Source: Patiria pectinifera (Eukaryota > Echinodermata > Asteroidea > Valvatida > Asterinidae). Taken from it: DNA of 64,000 nt. The notes under the pieces are model-generated. The model was not told the origin of the DNA, ran no database searches, and saw only the letters and a list, made by a program, of their open reading frames with translations. The stretch is taken from contig CM057141.1 in assembly GCA_029964075.1 (NCBI GenBank), positions 1,178,001 through 1,242,000 of the forward strand. The letters are read 5' to 3'. Made by a program: the position numbers and the translations under genes. Below are positions 18,581 to 31,567 of the stretch, piece by piece; positions within the stretch are counted from its first letter, which is position 1; every line of letters starts with the position of its first letter.

Positions 18581-20981
18581 TCGGGAACAAAGGGTCCTCC
18601 TGCACGAAGGGAATGTATCGCAAGAGATTAACTGGAGGTAAGCGATGGTGCCGGGGTGGTGAACCATGGAAGCATCCCCCCCTAAAAACTGCAAGGTTGT
18701 TCAAAATCAGGGTTGGAAAACTTAAATATTCCTCCAAAATGCCCCTTTTGGGGGTGGGAAATAAGATCTGATAAACTTTAGTTTTTAGTTCCAGCAGTGC
18801 TTAAAATATTCATGTAATGTTGTACATGAAAAGGGTGATTTTTTTTTTCATTGTGTGTGTTTGTTTTGTCTTTTGGTGCTGTTTTGTTTTGTTGCAAGTG
18901 CAATTTGGTATGTGAGCAATCTATGTGATGTATCTGTGTTTTTCTAAAGTAAACACATTTCCAACATCGACCAGCAGTAATATTTTGGTAATTACCATAC
19001 AGGCCTCCTATGCGCCTCTCTGCATTTTCGGGATTAAATGAAACCGAAAGATTTATGATTTCTGTTGTCAAGTATTGTTAACATTTGACTATGTAAAACA
19101 GGGTCATATCAATCAGTTGAGGCCAAAAGGTCATCTGAGGTCAATGCCAGAGATATATTGGCCCTTTTCTTTAAATTTGCATTAAACTGTGCTGAAAAAA
19201 GTTTGGTCATTTGAGAAAACTCGAAATTTGGATGTCAGTATACTGTCTACATGTACATTAATGTCAGACCAAGATGATTTGTATTTAAATTAGAGTTCTT
19301 AATGTAAAAAAGTATCTGCTTTGCTTCCAATTCAGTGAAGCAGAAATTGAGCGAAGTAAACTTTAAGTAAAGGATGCTTTCAACCAGTGTGATCTCACAA
19401 TCTTTTCCGCTTCAAAAAAAAAAGTTGTACGTAACTTCAGTAGATCACAAAATTATTTTTGATACAGATTAATCTTTTCAGTCTTGAGAATTCACTGACA
19501 TAGGTCGAAAGTTCAACAAATATCTTGCATACCCGGCACATGGCCCAAACTAATACAATTTTGGATTTGGGGTTTTCTCATAATTACGACCAAACTTTTC
19601 TAGCCAATTTAAGGAGAATCTGAGAGTTGCGATGATTGTCACAAATTACCCATCATGCACTCTTACCTACATGTATATATATTAAAAGGTTAACAATATC
19701 TGTGAATGCACAATAGTGTTTAATTAAAAAAGCACCTTCACAACAATGCAATGAAATATAACAGTTTGTATAAAAGATTTTCTTAAAAGTGCCTGTAAAG
19801 TATCGAACAAGGATAAAAATAAATATCAACTTATATTTTGTGGTTCTTAAATTTTGCTATTACTTAAAAATGCAAACAGCTGTGTATATTTGACAAATAA
19901 CCTGTCTTGCCTTTTGATTTTACAATTAATATATGTAATTTGAGTCACGTTTAACGAAGCAATGCTTTCCTGTGAGTAGTACACTTTCTGGAACCACTAT
20001 AGACGCCGTGCACAAGCAAAAGAGGGCGCTCTTTGACCCCTTTTTAGAGCACCCATGGGAGGGACACACCATGTGTGCGTACTGGTTCGTGTCCTTGTGC
20101 CACAAAGTGTGTGCTTTTGTTGTGAAAATATGCGCAAAACCCCAGAGCACTTTCGCATGAGCGTCAGGCGCTCTCTGCAATGCGTTTAAACTTAAGGTCC
20201 TCCCCAACTCTCCATTTATATTCATTGAGGGGGTACTTGTGCACGGAGCCTTTAATGCCATTAACCAGTTCGCATCGGAGGACATAATAACACTCACTGG
20301 CTGTTTTGTGTGAAAACGTCAAGATTGCCTCAACTCGCCTCCGGGTGATTCCTCGTGTCTTTTGTACACACATACAAAGTCTGTGAATGCGTGAAGTCTG
20401 TGGAGGCGGACCGTGTGTTGATCTTGAATTGGCCGCTGTGCACCGTTGTACAATTTACGCTCAAGTACACACCCCAGAGTATTGTAACATGAGGTTTTGG
20501 CAAGAAGTATAAAAAAAAACCAGTTGAAAATACTCTTGCGAATCAGTATCTGTATATCAGAAGTTGGCTGAAAAAGTTTGCCTTTTGAGAAATTTTTGGC
20601 AAAAATAATCCCGGCGCGAAGTGGTTAAGGCAATCTGTGGTAGGGTATAATTTATGTGGTGTTATGTACATGTATAATAAACCAATTATCGAGTGATGGT
20701 TTATTGTGTAACATTGCAATAGATTTTAAATAAATAACAGTGAATATTTTGAGTGTTATAAATCCTGAAAATTTTCGTCTCAGATCTAAGCTGGCGAGGG
20801 TGAAATACAGGGAAAATTTACATCACTTTTTCATGACTGCTTTCTTGTTGCTTCGGTTTGTACTACTGGAACACTCCCAGTTTCTGCCTTGACAGACTTG
20901 GATTCCATGTCGGCAAACCAAACAGATTTGGTAATTATTATTAAAAAAAAGGTATTTGTGCTTAATTTGTCTTATATCCTA
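18581..20981. other. SNX16 3' untranslated and downstream intergenic sequence
   Basis: No further exon is recognisable. The interval is AT-rich and contains two AATAAA hexamers (19,818 and 20,676) that could end SNX16 transcripts, and a dispersed repeat at about 19,995-20,605. Confidence 0.5.
19995..20605 (+). repeat. Dispersed repeat, family J (longest copy)
   Basis: Its left half ('gagggcgctct', 'gggagggacaca', 'ccatgtgtgcg') matches 28,588-28,890, and its right half ('tggaggcggaccgt', 'tgttgatcttgaa', 'atgaggttttggcaag') matches 49,545-49,835. The three places therefore appear to be parts of one element. No coding capacity is seen. Confidence 0.65.
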
Positions 20982-23900
20982 AAAGGTTAAACCCTTACAA
21001 TTAAAATTTTCCAAGAAAAATCAAATTTGGCCCTATTTTGATGAAAATGCAAGGTTTAACCCCTTACAATTTAAATTTTCCAAGAAAAGTCCAATTTGCC
21101 CAATTTTGATGAAAATGCAAGGTTTACCCCTTACAATTTTAATTTTCCAACAAAAGTCAAATTTCACCCTATTTTGATGAAAATGCAAGGTTAACCCCTT
21201 ACAATTTAAATTTCCCAAGAAAAGTCAAAGTTTGCCCAATTTTGATGAAAGTGCAAGGTTAACCCCTTACAATTTAAATTTTCCAACAAAAGTCAAATTT
21301 TGCCCTATTTTGATGAAAATGCAAGGTTAACCCCTTACAATTTTAATTTTCCAACAAAAGTCAAATTTTGCCCAATTTTGATGAAAGTGCAAGGTTAACC
21401 CCTTACAATTTAAATTTCCCAAGAAAAGTCAAAGTTTGCCCTATTTGGATGAAAATGCAAGGTTAACCCCTGACAATTTTAATTTTCCAACAAAAGTCAC
21501 ATTTTGCCCTATTTTGATGAAAGTGCAAGGTTAACCCCTTACAATTTAAATTTTCCAACAAAAGTCAAATTTTGCCCTATTTTGATGAAAATGCAAGGTT
21601 TACCCCTTACAATTTCAATTTTCCAACAAAACTCAAATTTGGCCCTATTTTTATGAAAATGCAAGGTTTACCCCTTACATTTTAAATTTTCCAACAAAAG
21701 TCAAATTTTGCCTAATTTTGATGAAAGTGCAAGGTTAACCTGTTACAATTTAAATTTTCCAAGAATAGTCAAATTTTGCCCTATTTTGATGAACATGCAA
21801 GTTTACCCCTTACATTTTAAATTTTCCGAGAAAAGTCAAATTTTGCCTAATTTTGATGAAAGTGCAAGGTTTACCCCTTACAATTTAAATTTCCCAAGAA
21901 AAGTCAAAGTTTACCCTATTTTGATGAAAATGCAAGGTTTACCCCTTACAATTTAAATTTCCCAAGAAAAGTCAAAGTTTGCCCTAGTTGGATGAAAATG
22001 CAAGGTTAACCCCTGACAATTTTAATTTTCCAACAAAAGTCACATTTTGCCCTATTTTGATGAAAGTGCAAGGTTAACCCCTTACAATTTAAATTTTCCA
22101 ACAAAATTCAAATTTTGCCCTATTTTCATGAAAATCCAAGGTTAACCCCTTACAATTAAAATTTTCCAAGAAAAGTCAAATTTCCCCAATTTTTATAAAA
22201 ATGCAAGGTTTACCCCTTACAATTTAAACTTCCCAACAAAAGTCAAATTTTGCCAAATTTTGATAAAAATGCAAGGCTAACCCCTTACAACTATAGTTTT
22301 CCAAGAAAAGTCAAATTTTGCCCTATTTTGATGAAAATGCAAGGTTTACCCCTTACAATTTTAATTTTCCAACAAAAGTCAAATTTCCCCAATTTTGATA
22401 AAAATGCAAGGTTAACCCCTTACATTTTAAATTTTCCAAGAAAGTCAAATTTTGCCTTATTTTGATGAAAGTGCAAGGTTTACCCCTTACAATTTTAATT
22501 TTCCAACAAAAGTCACATTTTGCCCAATTTTGATGAAAATGCAAGGTTTACCCCTTACAATTAAATTTTCCGCGAAAAGTCAAATTTTGTCCTATTTTGA
22601 TAAAAATACAAGGTTTACCCCTTGCATTTTAAATTTTCCAAGAAAAGTCCAATTTTGCCCTATTTTGATGAAAATGCAAGGTTTACCCCTTACAATTTAA
22701 ATTTTCCAAGAAAAGTCAAATTTTGCCCAATTTTCATAAAAATGCAAGGTCAACCCCTTACATTTTAAATTTTCCAACAAAAGTCAAATTTTGCCTTATT
22801 TTGATGAAAGTGCAAGGTTTACCCCTTACAATTAAAATTTTCCAAGAAAAGTCAAATTTCCCCAATTTTTATAAAAATGCAAGGTTTACCCCTTACAATT
22901 TAAACTTCCCAACAAAAGTCAAATTTTGCCAAATTTTGATAAAAATGCAAGGCTAACCCCTTACAACTATAGTTTTCCAAGAAAAGTCAAATTTTGCCCT
23001 ATTTTGATGAAAATGCAAGGTTTACCCCTTACAATTTCAATTTTCCAACAAAACTCAAATTTGGCCCTATTTTTATGAAAATGCAAGGTTTACCCCTTAC
23101 ATTTTAAATTTTCCAACAAAAGTCAAATTTTGCCTAATTTTGATGAAAGTGCAAGGTTAACCTGTTACAATTTAAATTTTCCAAGAAAAGTCCAATTTTG
23201 CCCTATTTTGATGAACATGCAAGGTTTACCCCTTACATTTTAAATTTTCCAACAAAAGTCAAATTTTGCCTTATTTTGATGAAAGTGCAAGGTTTACCCC
23301 TTACAATTTAAATTTCCCAAGAAAATCAAATTTTGCCCTATTTTGATGAAAATGCAAGGTTTACCCCTTACAATTTATTTTTCCGCAAAAAGTCAAATTT
23401 TGCTTTATTTTGATAAAAATACAAGGTTTACCCCTTACATTTTAAATTTTCCAACAAAAGTCAAATTTTGCCCTATTTTGATGAAAATGCAAGGTTTACC
23501 CCTTACAATTTCAATTTTCCAACAAAATTCAAATTTTGCCCTATTTTCATGAAAATCCAAGGTTAACCCCTTACAATTAAAATTTTCCAAGAAAAGTCAA
23601 ATTTCCCCAATTTTTATAAAAATGCAAGGTTTACCCCTTACAATTTAAACTTCCCAACAAAAGTCAAATTTTGCCAAATTTTGATAAAAATGCAAGGCTA
23701 ACCCCTTACAACTATAGTTTTCCAAGAAAAGTCAAATTTTGCCCTATTTTGATGAAAATGCAAGGTTTACCCCTTACAATTTTAATTTTCCAACAAAAGT
23801 CAAATTTCCCCAATTTTTATAAAAATGCAAGGTTAACCCCTTACAATTTAAACTTCCCAACAAAAGTCAAATTTTGCCAAATTTTGATAAAAATGCAAGG

Positions 23901-24125
23901 CTAACCCCTTACAACTAAAGTTTTCCAAGAAAAGTCAAATTTTGCCCTATTTTGATGAAAATGCAAGGTTAACCCCTTACAATTTAAATTTTCCATAACA
24001 AATTCAAATTTTGCCCTATTTTGATGAAAATGCAAGGTTTATCCCTTACAATTTAAATTTTCCAAGAAAAGTCCAATGTTGCCCAATTTTGATGAAAATG
24101 CAAGGTTAACCCTTTACAATTTCGA
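20982..24125 (+). repeat. Satellite array of about 46 units of 67-68 bp
   Basis: The unit is close to TGCAAGGTTTACCCCTTACA / ATTTAAATTTTCCAAGAAAA / GTCAAATTTTGCCCTATTTT / GATGAAAA. Variants alternate at fixed places: GGTTTACC or GGTTAACC, CCAAGAAAA or CCAACAAAA, GCCCTATTTT or GCCCAATTTT. Marker variants such as 'taaacttccc' recur at 22,225, 22,901, 23,646 and 23,849, that is at spacings of about 10, 11 and 3 units, so blocks of units were copied together. The unit length is not a multiple of three and the short frames through it are not genes. Confidence 0.95.
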
Positions 24126-26689
24126 AGTTGCCGGAAAAGTGCCAAATATTGTGTGTGAAAGTTTGTAATTTTGTGCTTTGTTTTACAAATGAGAATAGAG
24201 CTTTTGTAGTGTCCTAGTTTTTGAATTTAGTTTTGTGTCCTGACTGGACCAATCCAATCAAGGGCAACAAATGGGTACTTTGAAAGAAAAGAAGGCATTA
24301 CAATTTTATATATATAACTTAATGGATAAAGTATTGCAAATATTTCAAATTGAGGACTTTTGTAAAATTGTTGACCTCGGCTTCCGATCACGCACACAAT
24401 TGGGTAGTACATTTAAACATAAATTTCAATAAAGTCAGAGTTTGGTACCAAGACATTCAAAGAAATAGTGAACGTGGACTGGCGAGACTAACATACATGT
24501 ACAAGTATGCTTTGTAGACATTCATTCTAAGCTTTAGTTTTGATGGGTTTGGCAACATTCTAGCATGCTTTAAAATTTTTCAAATAATGTGTTTGCTTTT
24601 GTTGGATTCGGGTTAGTAAAGTCTAATAGCCTACATGTACACATTTTTGTCACTAAATGCGAAGGGGGAGAAAGCATTCCTATTCCAACAGAATTAAGTA
24701 TTACCAAAGTGGTGCAATCGTGTTGAGTAAACAAAACAATCTTTAAGATTAGCGTGCTTCATGTTTTGTTGTAGAAAACTCCTTAAAAGGAGTATAACAC
24801 TTGCCAAATTTGAGTACACACTTACTCCGAGTTAAAAACTCCAAGTTAAACATTCATGAAATAACGCGCAATGCAATGACTAGCAGATTATCACTGCAAG
24901 CAAAGCTGTGTTTGGCACAAATATTTTGTATATTGTTGTGAGTCGGCATTATGATTTGGTATTTGTTTATAGTTTTCAGCATCATCATAAGTTTGATTTG
25001 TTTTTGGTATTTTTCATCAGTCCTTTGTACTTGTGTTTATTACTTGTACTGTTTATTACTTGTATTGCTGTGTTTTTGTTCACATTTGGTTTACGCAAAA
25101 CAGTAAGATTGTAGACTTTCTAACTTTGTGTTTATTGCTTTGGAAAATTGTAATGTCCATGTACTTAAAGTACTTTTACTGATGAGGGTGTTATAAATTT
25201 GTACAAAAAAAAGTAATACAAGAAAAACGTTAACAAAAGAAATTATTTCATTGATGTTTTATAACAGACATTTCTAGGGTTTATCATTTTGCAAGCAGTT
25301 TTAGAACCAATATGTACAACTCAATGGCTGTTCTTTAGGAATATCGTAAGTGATCATTTTTTAGAGAAAACTGTTCCAAAATTCCAAGAGAATTTGTGTG
25401 CCTGTTAGAAATGAAATGTCTAAAATGTCAACTGGAATCAGGACTGAACAGATGAATAAATACAATCCATATTTTATTATTGAAATTTTGTTTGGATATG
25501 TGCTTTGCCTTGTTTTGTCAAAAAAAGTGAGGTGTGTTTCTGGTAAACTGACCGACCCTAAAAGCTTGTTGTGCATTAGGATGGCAGTTGAATTTCCCCC
25601 TTTAATTTTTATACGTGTACATGTATGTTTCCTTTTTTTTAAGTGACAAAATACAGAAAGAATGTTGCATCCTGAGGAATTTATCCCAAAAGTAACCTAC
25701 CGAATTACTATCAAAAAGCCTACTTGGATTAAAGATCCTTTGAAATGATTCCGTCTGGCTTGCTGTCATTACATAAAATCATGAAATGTAGGTGATTTCC
25801 AACGATCAGTCAACTGACTGATTTTTGGAAATAAAGAGTGCTATTGACGAAATCGTGTTTCGTGATCAAAAGGTTGTGCATGGTTTTTCACTGTTTTCTT
25901 GAAAAGTGTAATATCCACTGAGCTGAAACTTCAACAGGTTAGGTTTGGAACATTCTTCTTTGGATTTTGAGTGGTGTTATCATTGGAAACGAACAAAATG
26001 CATGAACAGCAACAGATCCTATATTCCTCTAAGGTAACACAATGTATACATTTAAGCACTAGAGACTCTGACATCTTTGGCTCTTTCTTTGTTACGAAGT
26101 TACAAAGTCCTTTTTGTCCGAGATCCTACAAATGTTTCAGAAACCACTCGGATTATATAAATATTATTCTTTAACCCTTGATCTACTACCACCCTCCAAA
26201 ACACTTCGACGTCCGCCAAGAGAATGCCCTTGGACATGGACATAGACACAGCGGTGAGCAGTCCAAACTACAAGCTTAACCTCTGAACATCAGATGAACA
26301 TCCATATCATTCCACAGGAAATGCTTGCTGATTGAGGTTTGCATCCTCCAATGCACTCCACGCATATTGGCATATTCAGCCAACGGGTGAAACATTTTGC
26401 CTTATCCCTCCTGGTGCCATATTCATTAAACCTTACTAAGGTCTAGTTGGCTGCTAAGTTAGTAAAGTTTCATGAATATGGCCTAGAGATCATTACCGGA
26501 CTGACAGATAATAAGCCCTCTATTGGCATTTTTTTTATGCGCACCAGAATTCACTTGGCTGGCGAGTCAAAGCGTCCGCCAACACACTTCAGCTGGCGTG
26601 GGTTGGCAACTTGGCATGTCCAGCTGACTTGTGCTAAGATAACATGAGTTAAAATACATTGCTGGTCCATTGGGGCTTGGCTGCTTCCC
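24126..26689. other. Intergenic region between SNX16 and CCNDBP1 3' ends
   Basis: AT-rich sequence with no recognisable exon on either strand. It holds the dispersed repeat at 25,735-25,985. A canonical AATAAA for CCNDBP1 on the minus strand is not obvious close to its stop codon. Confidence 0.5.
25735..25985 (+). repeat. Dispersed repeat, family K, copy 1
   Basis: Shares 'actgagctgaaacttc', 'caggttaggtttgg', 'aaaaggttgtgcat' and 'cagtcaactgactgat' with an inverted copy at 47,085-47,300, and the 3' part with 41,555-41,990. Confidence 0.65.
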
Positions 26690-29600
26690 TTATCTGTCGT
26701 CGTTCGGTGCAGGGTCAGTCAGCTGCGTGATTTTCTCCAGGTTGTGGTCCACGGCTTTGCTTAGGAAGGTCAGCCAGGCATTGTCCGCCTCCTTAGCAAC
26801 ATGACACGTCTTGGTTCTATCTAGAAGACTCAGGAGGACCTCAGCCAATTTGTTAGCCTGAGACAGAGAAAAAGAGAAAACAAAAATCAAGGAATTATGT
26901 CTTGAAGACTAGGGCTTGGTGTGAATTGAAAAGATGACAAAAATCCTAAACGGGCAACAACTTAAAGGACCACTAAAAACCCTCTTTAGTGGCTGTTTCA
27001 TAACGGCTGGTTCAATATGCAAATTGCATTGTGAAGCAAACTCCCCAGGATAATAGCCAACGTCAAAATGAAACTTGACTTCATGAAATCTGCTTCGATT
27101 TTACATTCGTGTCAAGTATGAACTAGCCTTAACATTTTAGTACTCAGTTAGCAGAAAATATTCCACGTCAACTGAAGAAATAGTTGGTCATACATTATGA
27201 ATCAGAAATGTCTGAAATGCTTTTGCTCCGGACAAAATGCTTAAAACGTGAACAGTAGTGATTATATTTCAGACATTTGGTCACCATTTTGCAATCCCCT
27301 CTTACGTTTCAGACATTTCAAATGTCTGAAACTTTCAGTCTCCTTGAAATTTCTGAAACATAACATGGCCGGTTTCTTGACAGGCTTTAATACCTTTCAG
27401 ATATTTTGAGGAGAACAGAATGTCGGAAACGTAAGTGGTTATAACAGGTTAACGTCTCAGACATTTTGTCTGGAGCAAAAGTGTTCCAGATATTTCTGGT
27501 TCATAGAGTAACTTTCCAGCAATAATAAGTCATCATAATTTTGAGAGCTTACGTTCTGCCCGACATCCTGATGTCTGATTTGTGGATACAGGCACATGAC
27601 CATGTCGTCGGCAGCCGGGCTGATCCTCTCAGCGATCTCACCCAAATCATCCAGCTGTGCCGCCAATGATTCCTCCTCCCACTGACCGTTAGCTCGTACT
27701 GCACCAGAGACTTTCTTGACGCAGGACTTGGCGGCTTTCAGGAGTCCCATGCTAGGAGGAAGCAGGGTCCTGTCATGCTCACTCCAGCCCTCCTCCTGCA
27801 GGTTGGAGTCACTAGAGGGCGTCCCGGCGATAACTGGGTCAAGGTCTTCCCAGTCTTGTGATTGGCCACCTGTTTCCTGGAGCTACAGGGTGGAGATCAA
27901 TTGATTATGAGTATGGCCCTGCCCATATCTCTTAGTTAGAACTACTGTCTAGGTCTTCACCAATTACAACTACATGGGAACATGCTGACAATCGACGTAG
28001 CTCTATAGCTACGTGGCTCTACAGCTATTACTAAATAAGGAGAGCGTTAATTCTTTCCCTCGACTAGAATAGTTTCGGACAGGTTCTGGGCGCATTTAGT
28101 GTAGTCCAAATATATTGAATACTCAGTGCTGCGCATTCCAAGAGCTTGTTGGAAAACTTTTCACTTCAAATATGAACTGCAAGACATTATGGTTTTTCCC
28201 TAGGGAACTTGATCTAGGAAGGTTCATTACTTTATTGTCAGTAAATCCTCAATTTTTTTTATACCTCTGTGAGTTCTTCCACCGCATCATTAACAAGTCC
28301 TCCTGCTTCCCTCAACACTCCTAGGAGGGCATCCCTGTTGTTCCTTGGGAGTGTCTTGATTGCATCGCAACACTCCCACACATTGCCTGTCCGACGCAGC
28401 TGGCTCTCACTACTGGTTATTGCAATTGTTTTTAAAAAGGATAATTAATTAAACCTAGAATCTTCCGACTTGACAGATATTCAGAAACAGGGAATCCCCA
28501 AATATTTGGCCCGACAGCTCGATCGGTGTTGCATCAATAGTATGGACTTCTGGGGTTGAAGGATTAGTCTATTGGCTCTGTGCATAAATATAGAGGGCGC
28601 TCTGTGATCTCTTCCGACAGCCCTGGTGGGAGGGGCACACTATGTGTACGCTTTGGTTTGCGCATGTAAGATGCTTATTTTGCATGTGCACAAAGCACAG
28701 CATCTTGGCGTGAGCGTCAGGCGCCAGCATCTTGGCTAGAGCGTCTTGGCGTGAGCCTCTTGGCGTGAGCGTCTTGGCGTGAGCATCTTGGCGTGAGAGT
28801 CAGGCGCCACAGGCAATGCATTCGAATGTCCCTCCCACTGGTCTGCCCCGACTCCTCCTTTGTAACTGTTGAGGGGGGTACTGGACTGGATTGCAAACTA
28901 AGCAATGTTACGCAGGGTTAGATTTAGACGGACCTCTGGCAATAGAAACAGACCAACCTGTGATAGTGGTCATCTTTGATTTGCTTGGTGAGCGCCTTCA
29001 TTCCTTCCACTACTTCAGTCACTGCATGCCGCGTGCCTTTGCGGAGAATTACTCCTGGTTCGTCATAATTGGAGGAGAAAGAGCACAAGAACAAAATGTC
29101 AAAACAGTGAATTATGCCATGATGGGTCATTCTAAAAATTTGGCGTCCACTTTTTTCCTGTCTCTGTTACATCTGACATCTATTTCTTAATGCAGTCGTC
29201 CTCCAAGAAGGATTATGAAATTTATGGAGTGTCATGGCCTAGCAGTTAAGAGCACCGGGGTTCGCCCCGGTGTCCTGGCAGTGGCCGCAGCACCTTGTAA
29301 ACCCTTATAAGGTGCTACATAATGGGTTTCATATTTCTCATGTACTTCATTCATGTAACAATAGACATAACTCCCAGTGCCTTGAGTAACTATACTCCGT
29401 TGCGATAATGCCTGAATAGGTTTCTGCAACGTAACCATACAGATAATAGACAGAATAACGGTCTACCTACCCAACATACAAAATAAAATCAGTTGAAGTC
29501 ATTCTGAATGATACTTGAAGACAAATTACAAAGTATCAAGGTAACAGGGACAGAAAAAATGTCACACTTTGGACTCGCAATTTATAGAAGGACCCACATG

Positions 29601-31242
29601 TGACTGCAACTGAAAAGATGCTATGGGTTTTGGCACATGAAAGTTGGTCATGCACACTGCACATGAGTCTCACTCACTGACGGTGTTGTAATGGATCACA
29701 AGTCATCACAAGTCATCACAAGTCCATCACAAGTCCATCACAAGTCCATCACAAGTCATAAGCTGAAAAGGGCAATCCGTTGATATTGTTCATCCCCTGT
29801 TACTTGTGACTGGGCTTGTGATGGAGTGTCATGGCCGAGGGATTAAGAGCTCCGGACTCATTCTCTGGTTGTTCTGATCATCAGCGTGTGGGTTTGAGTC
29901 CCGAAATTGACACCTGTGTCCTTAAGCAAGACACTTAACCATTATTGATTCGGTTAAGAGCACCAGACTCAAGCCCTGGTGTTTCTGGTCAGCAGAGTGT
30001 GAGTTCGAGTCTCGGTCTTGACATTTGTTTCCTTATAATTAACCAAACACTTAACCTTTATTGCTTCATCCTTCGGATGGGACGTGCAGTCACAGTTCCC
30101 GTGAGTTGTATAATGCACGTAAAAGAACCCAGTAACACTTATCGCTAAGAGAAGGGGTTCGTCCCGGTGTTTCTGGCAGTACATTTATCCTCATACACAT
30201 GAGGCTGCACTTTCAATGAAGGAAGGCAGTACCATGCTGCCCACAGGTTTCCATAATTCTAGCGCCATTTACTGTTTCCACATTACCTTTCTCTTTAGGC
30301 AGCCCGTAGAACGCAGACACTAAGGCTATGGCTGACATCTCAACGCTGGCGATAAGCGACTGGCATTCGTCTGGCTTGGGTAATGGCGGCTTACTAAACC
30401 AAACGGCTAGCTTTGTGGCTTCCGTTGAAACGGACTCAAACGCAGTTCCTGTACAGCAAAGAGAAAATACATTGATATCAGAAACTATTTTAAGAATCTG
30501 GTGTTGTACAAAGAAGTGGTATGGCAATACCAACATGGTTTATAAAGTCTTTACAGAAAAATGTCTTTACAGAAAGCATCATGTAGAAAAACAAGTTTGC
30601 CAGTTACATCTAACTTCTAACCAGACAAATGCATGTTCTTTTTTTTTTACTTTTCCAAATCGCATCTTTAAAAGTTCAATGCTTTTAGTTTTAACAATGT
30701 TTTTGTCTACAAAGAGGTACTTTAAGTTAACATATCATGTAAAGTATGCAGATTATAAATGATATTTGTAAAGAAACTCACCAAGTTTCTTCCAGAAATC
30801 TTCTAAGTTGTAAGAAGGTGATGTAGGTCGAGGCGAGTCCTCTTCTGCCAAAAAAATATTGATAAAATGGTCTTAAAACAAAATACAAAGTTAACCTTAT
30901 AGGCCTCCTAAACATGTCAAATATGAATTAATAAATTTTCTTTTTTAGAACAATGATGAGGGCGGTACCTACATTAAATCCCCCTCAGTGTGACTAAAAG
31001 TAATAAGTTTTTCAAAACATATTCTTTCCAAAAAAAAGAAGTCAAAGATGAAATTTCAGAATTTTAGTGCGACATCCCAGTGGTCCCACCACACCCATCA
31101 TAAATATCCAACCTCCACCATGTCCACATTGGCGTTTAAAAGAGCAAAGAAAGACAATACACTTACCCTTCAGCTTGTCGATCACCATATCTAGATTCTC
31201 AATGAATGTATCAAAGATGTTGTCCAGCTGTGATGAAGCCAT
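26690..31242 (-). CDS. CCNDBP1: Cyclin-D1-binding protein 1 (GCIP/HHM homolog), complete
   Basis: Exons 31242-31167, 30844-30782, 30448-30287, 29054-28958, 28409-28265, 27882-27553 and 26857-26690 give 346 codons plus TAA; human CCNDBP1 is about 360. Boundary phases (1,1,1,2,0,0) all agree. Recognisable conserved stretches are the aromatic ...LEDFWKKL near the N-terminus, FSKPPLP, GVILRKGTRHAVTEVVEGM, NVWECCDAIKTLPRNN, the acidic linker followed by GWSEHD, AAKSCVKKV, AQLDDLGEIAERISPAADD and the final AVDHNLEKITQLT. The protein is largely helical and in vertebrates binds cyclin D1 and bHLH factors and restrains cell-cycle entry. The start is the ATG inside GAGCATGGCT; a GTG just upstream is not needed. 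Introns carry a 16-bp minisatellite, SINE heads and a 10-bp minisatellite. Confidence 0.92.
28588..28890 (+). repeat. Dispersed repeat, family J (left-half copy) in CCNDBP1 intron 4
   Basis: 'gagggcgctctgtgat', 'gggaggggcacactatgtg' and 'ttgaggggggtact' match the left half of the copy at 19,995. Its middle is expanded into the minisatellite at 28,690-28,815. Confidence 0.6.
28690..28815 (+). repeat. 16-bp minisatellite (GCGTCTTGGCGTGAGC)
   Basis: Five to six tandem variants of GCGTCTTGGCGTGAGC, with 'catcttgg' alternates and two 'gtcaggcgcca' boundaries. It looks like local expansion inside the family J repeat. Confidence 0.8.
29226..29300 (+). mobile_element. Fragmentary tRNA-derived SINE head
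   Basis: 'gtgtcatggcctagcagtta' (A-box-like), 'agagcaccgggg' and 'ttcgccccggtgtcctgg' resemble the complete copies at 29.8-30.2 kb, fused in a shortened order. It lies in CCNDBP1 intron 3. Confidence 0.5.
29692..29762. repeat. Minisatellite of ATCACAAGTC units
   Basis: About six tandem units of 'catcacaagtc' (10-11 bp), the complement of the motif at 2775-3120 and the same orientation as the one at 43,545. Confidence 0.85.
29822..30185 (+). mobile_element. tRNA-Leu-derived SINEs (two copies in tandem)
   Basis: Copy 1 (about 29,826-29,945): GTGTCATGGCCGAGGGATTA (A box), anticodon arm CCGGA-CTCATTC-TCTGG, long variable arm, 'gtgggtttgagtccc' (B box) and TGACAC pairing with the initial GTGTCA, then 'tccttaagcaagacactta'. 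Copy 2 (about 29,946-30,185): 'cggttaagagcaccaga', loop CTCAAGC with a Leu CAA anticodon, 'gagttcgagtctcgg', then 'cttcggatgggacgt' and 'gcacgtaaaagaaccca'. The long variable arm and CAA anticodon point to tRNA-Leu ancestry. The trailing bodies show these are SINEs and not functional tRNA genes. Confidence 0.7.
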
Positions 31243-31536
31243 GCTCACAGGACTCGCTGATATAATCTTACAACTTCAAGTTCAATTGACACTGTGACAG
31301 TTTTCAGATTTTTCGAAGATGCTTCTTTGACGTTGTCGAGTTCAAGTTAGTGTGGCTTCAGTCTAAACTCCAAGTACGAATTCAGTTATCAATGTCAAGA
31401 ACAGAAGTAAGTAAATTTAATGGGAATGTATTGCACAAGAACTTGCAAAAGTCAACACATTTCATCAACACTCTGTCTCATAATAAATGCGTGCGTGGTC
31501 TGCTAATTGTAAACAGCGCCCTCAATAAACGTACGT

Positions 31537-31567
31537 ATGGCGGCTCTTGTCGATCGGGGGCGGGGCG
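31537..31567 (-). promoter_or_regulatory. Probable CCNDBP1 promoter elements
   Basis: A YY1-like ATGGCGGC (31537-31544) and a double GC box GGGGGCGGGGCG (31556-31567) lie about 300 bp upstream of the CCNDBP1 start codon in otherwise AT-rich DNA. No TATA box is seen. This is the pattern of a housekeeping promoter; the start site is not determined. Confidence 0.4.

Noticed and set aside
21033-23904. Many 60-80-residue frames in the 68-bp satellite
   Set aside because: The unit length is not a multiple of three, the frames recur with the unit, and both strands give them. They are repeat artefacts.
29226-30020. Functional tRNA-Leu gene
   Set aside because: Stems are imperfect and the heads are followed by SINE bodies. 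A working tRNA gene is not supported.
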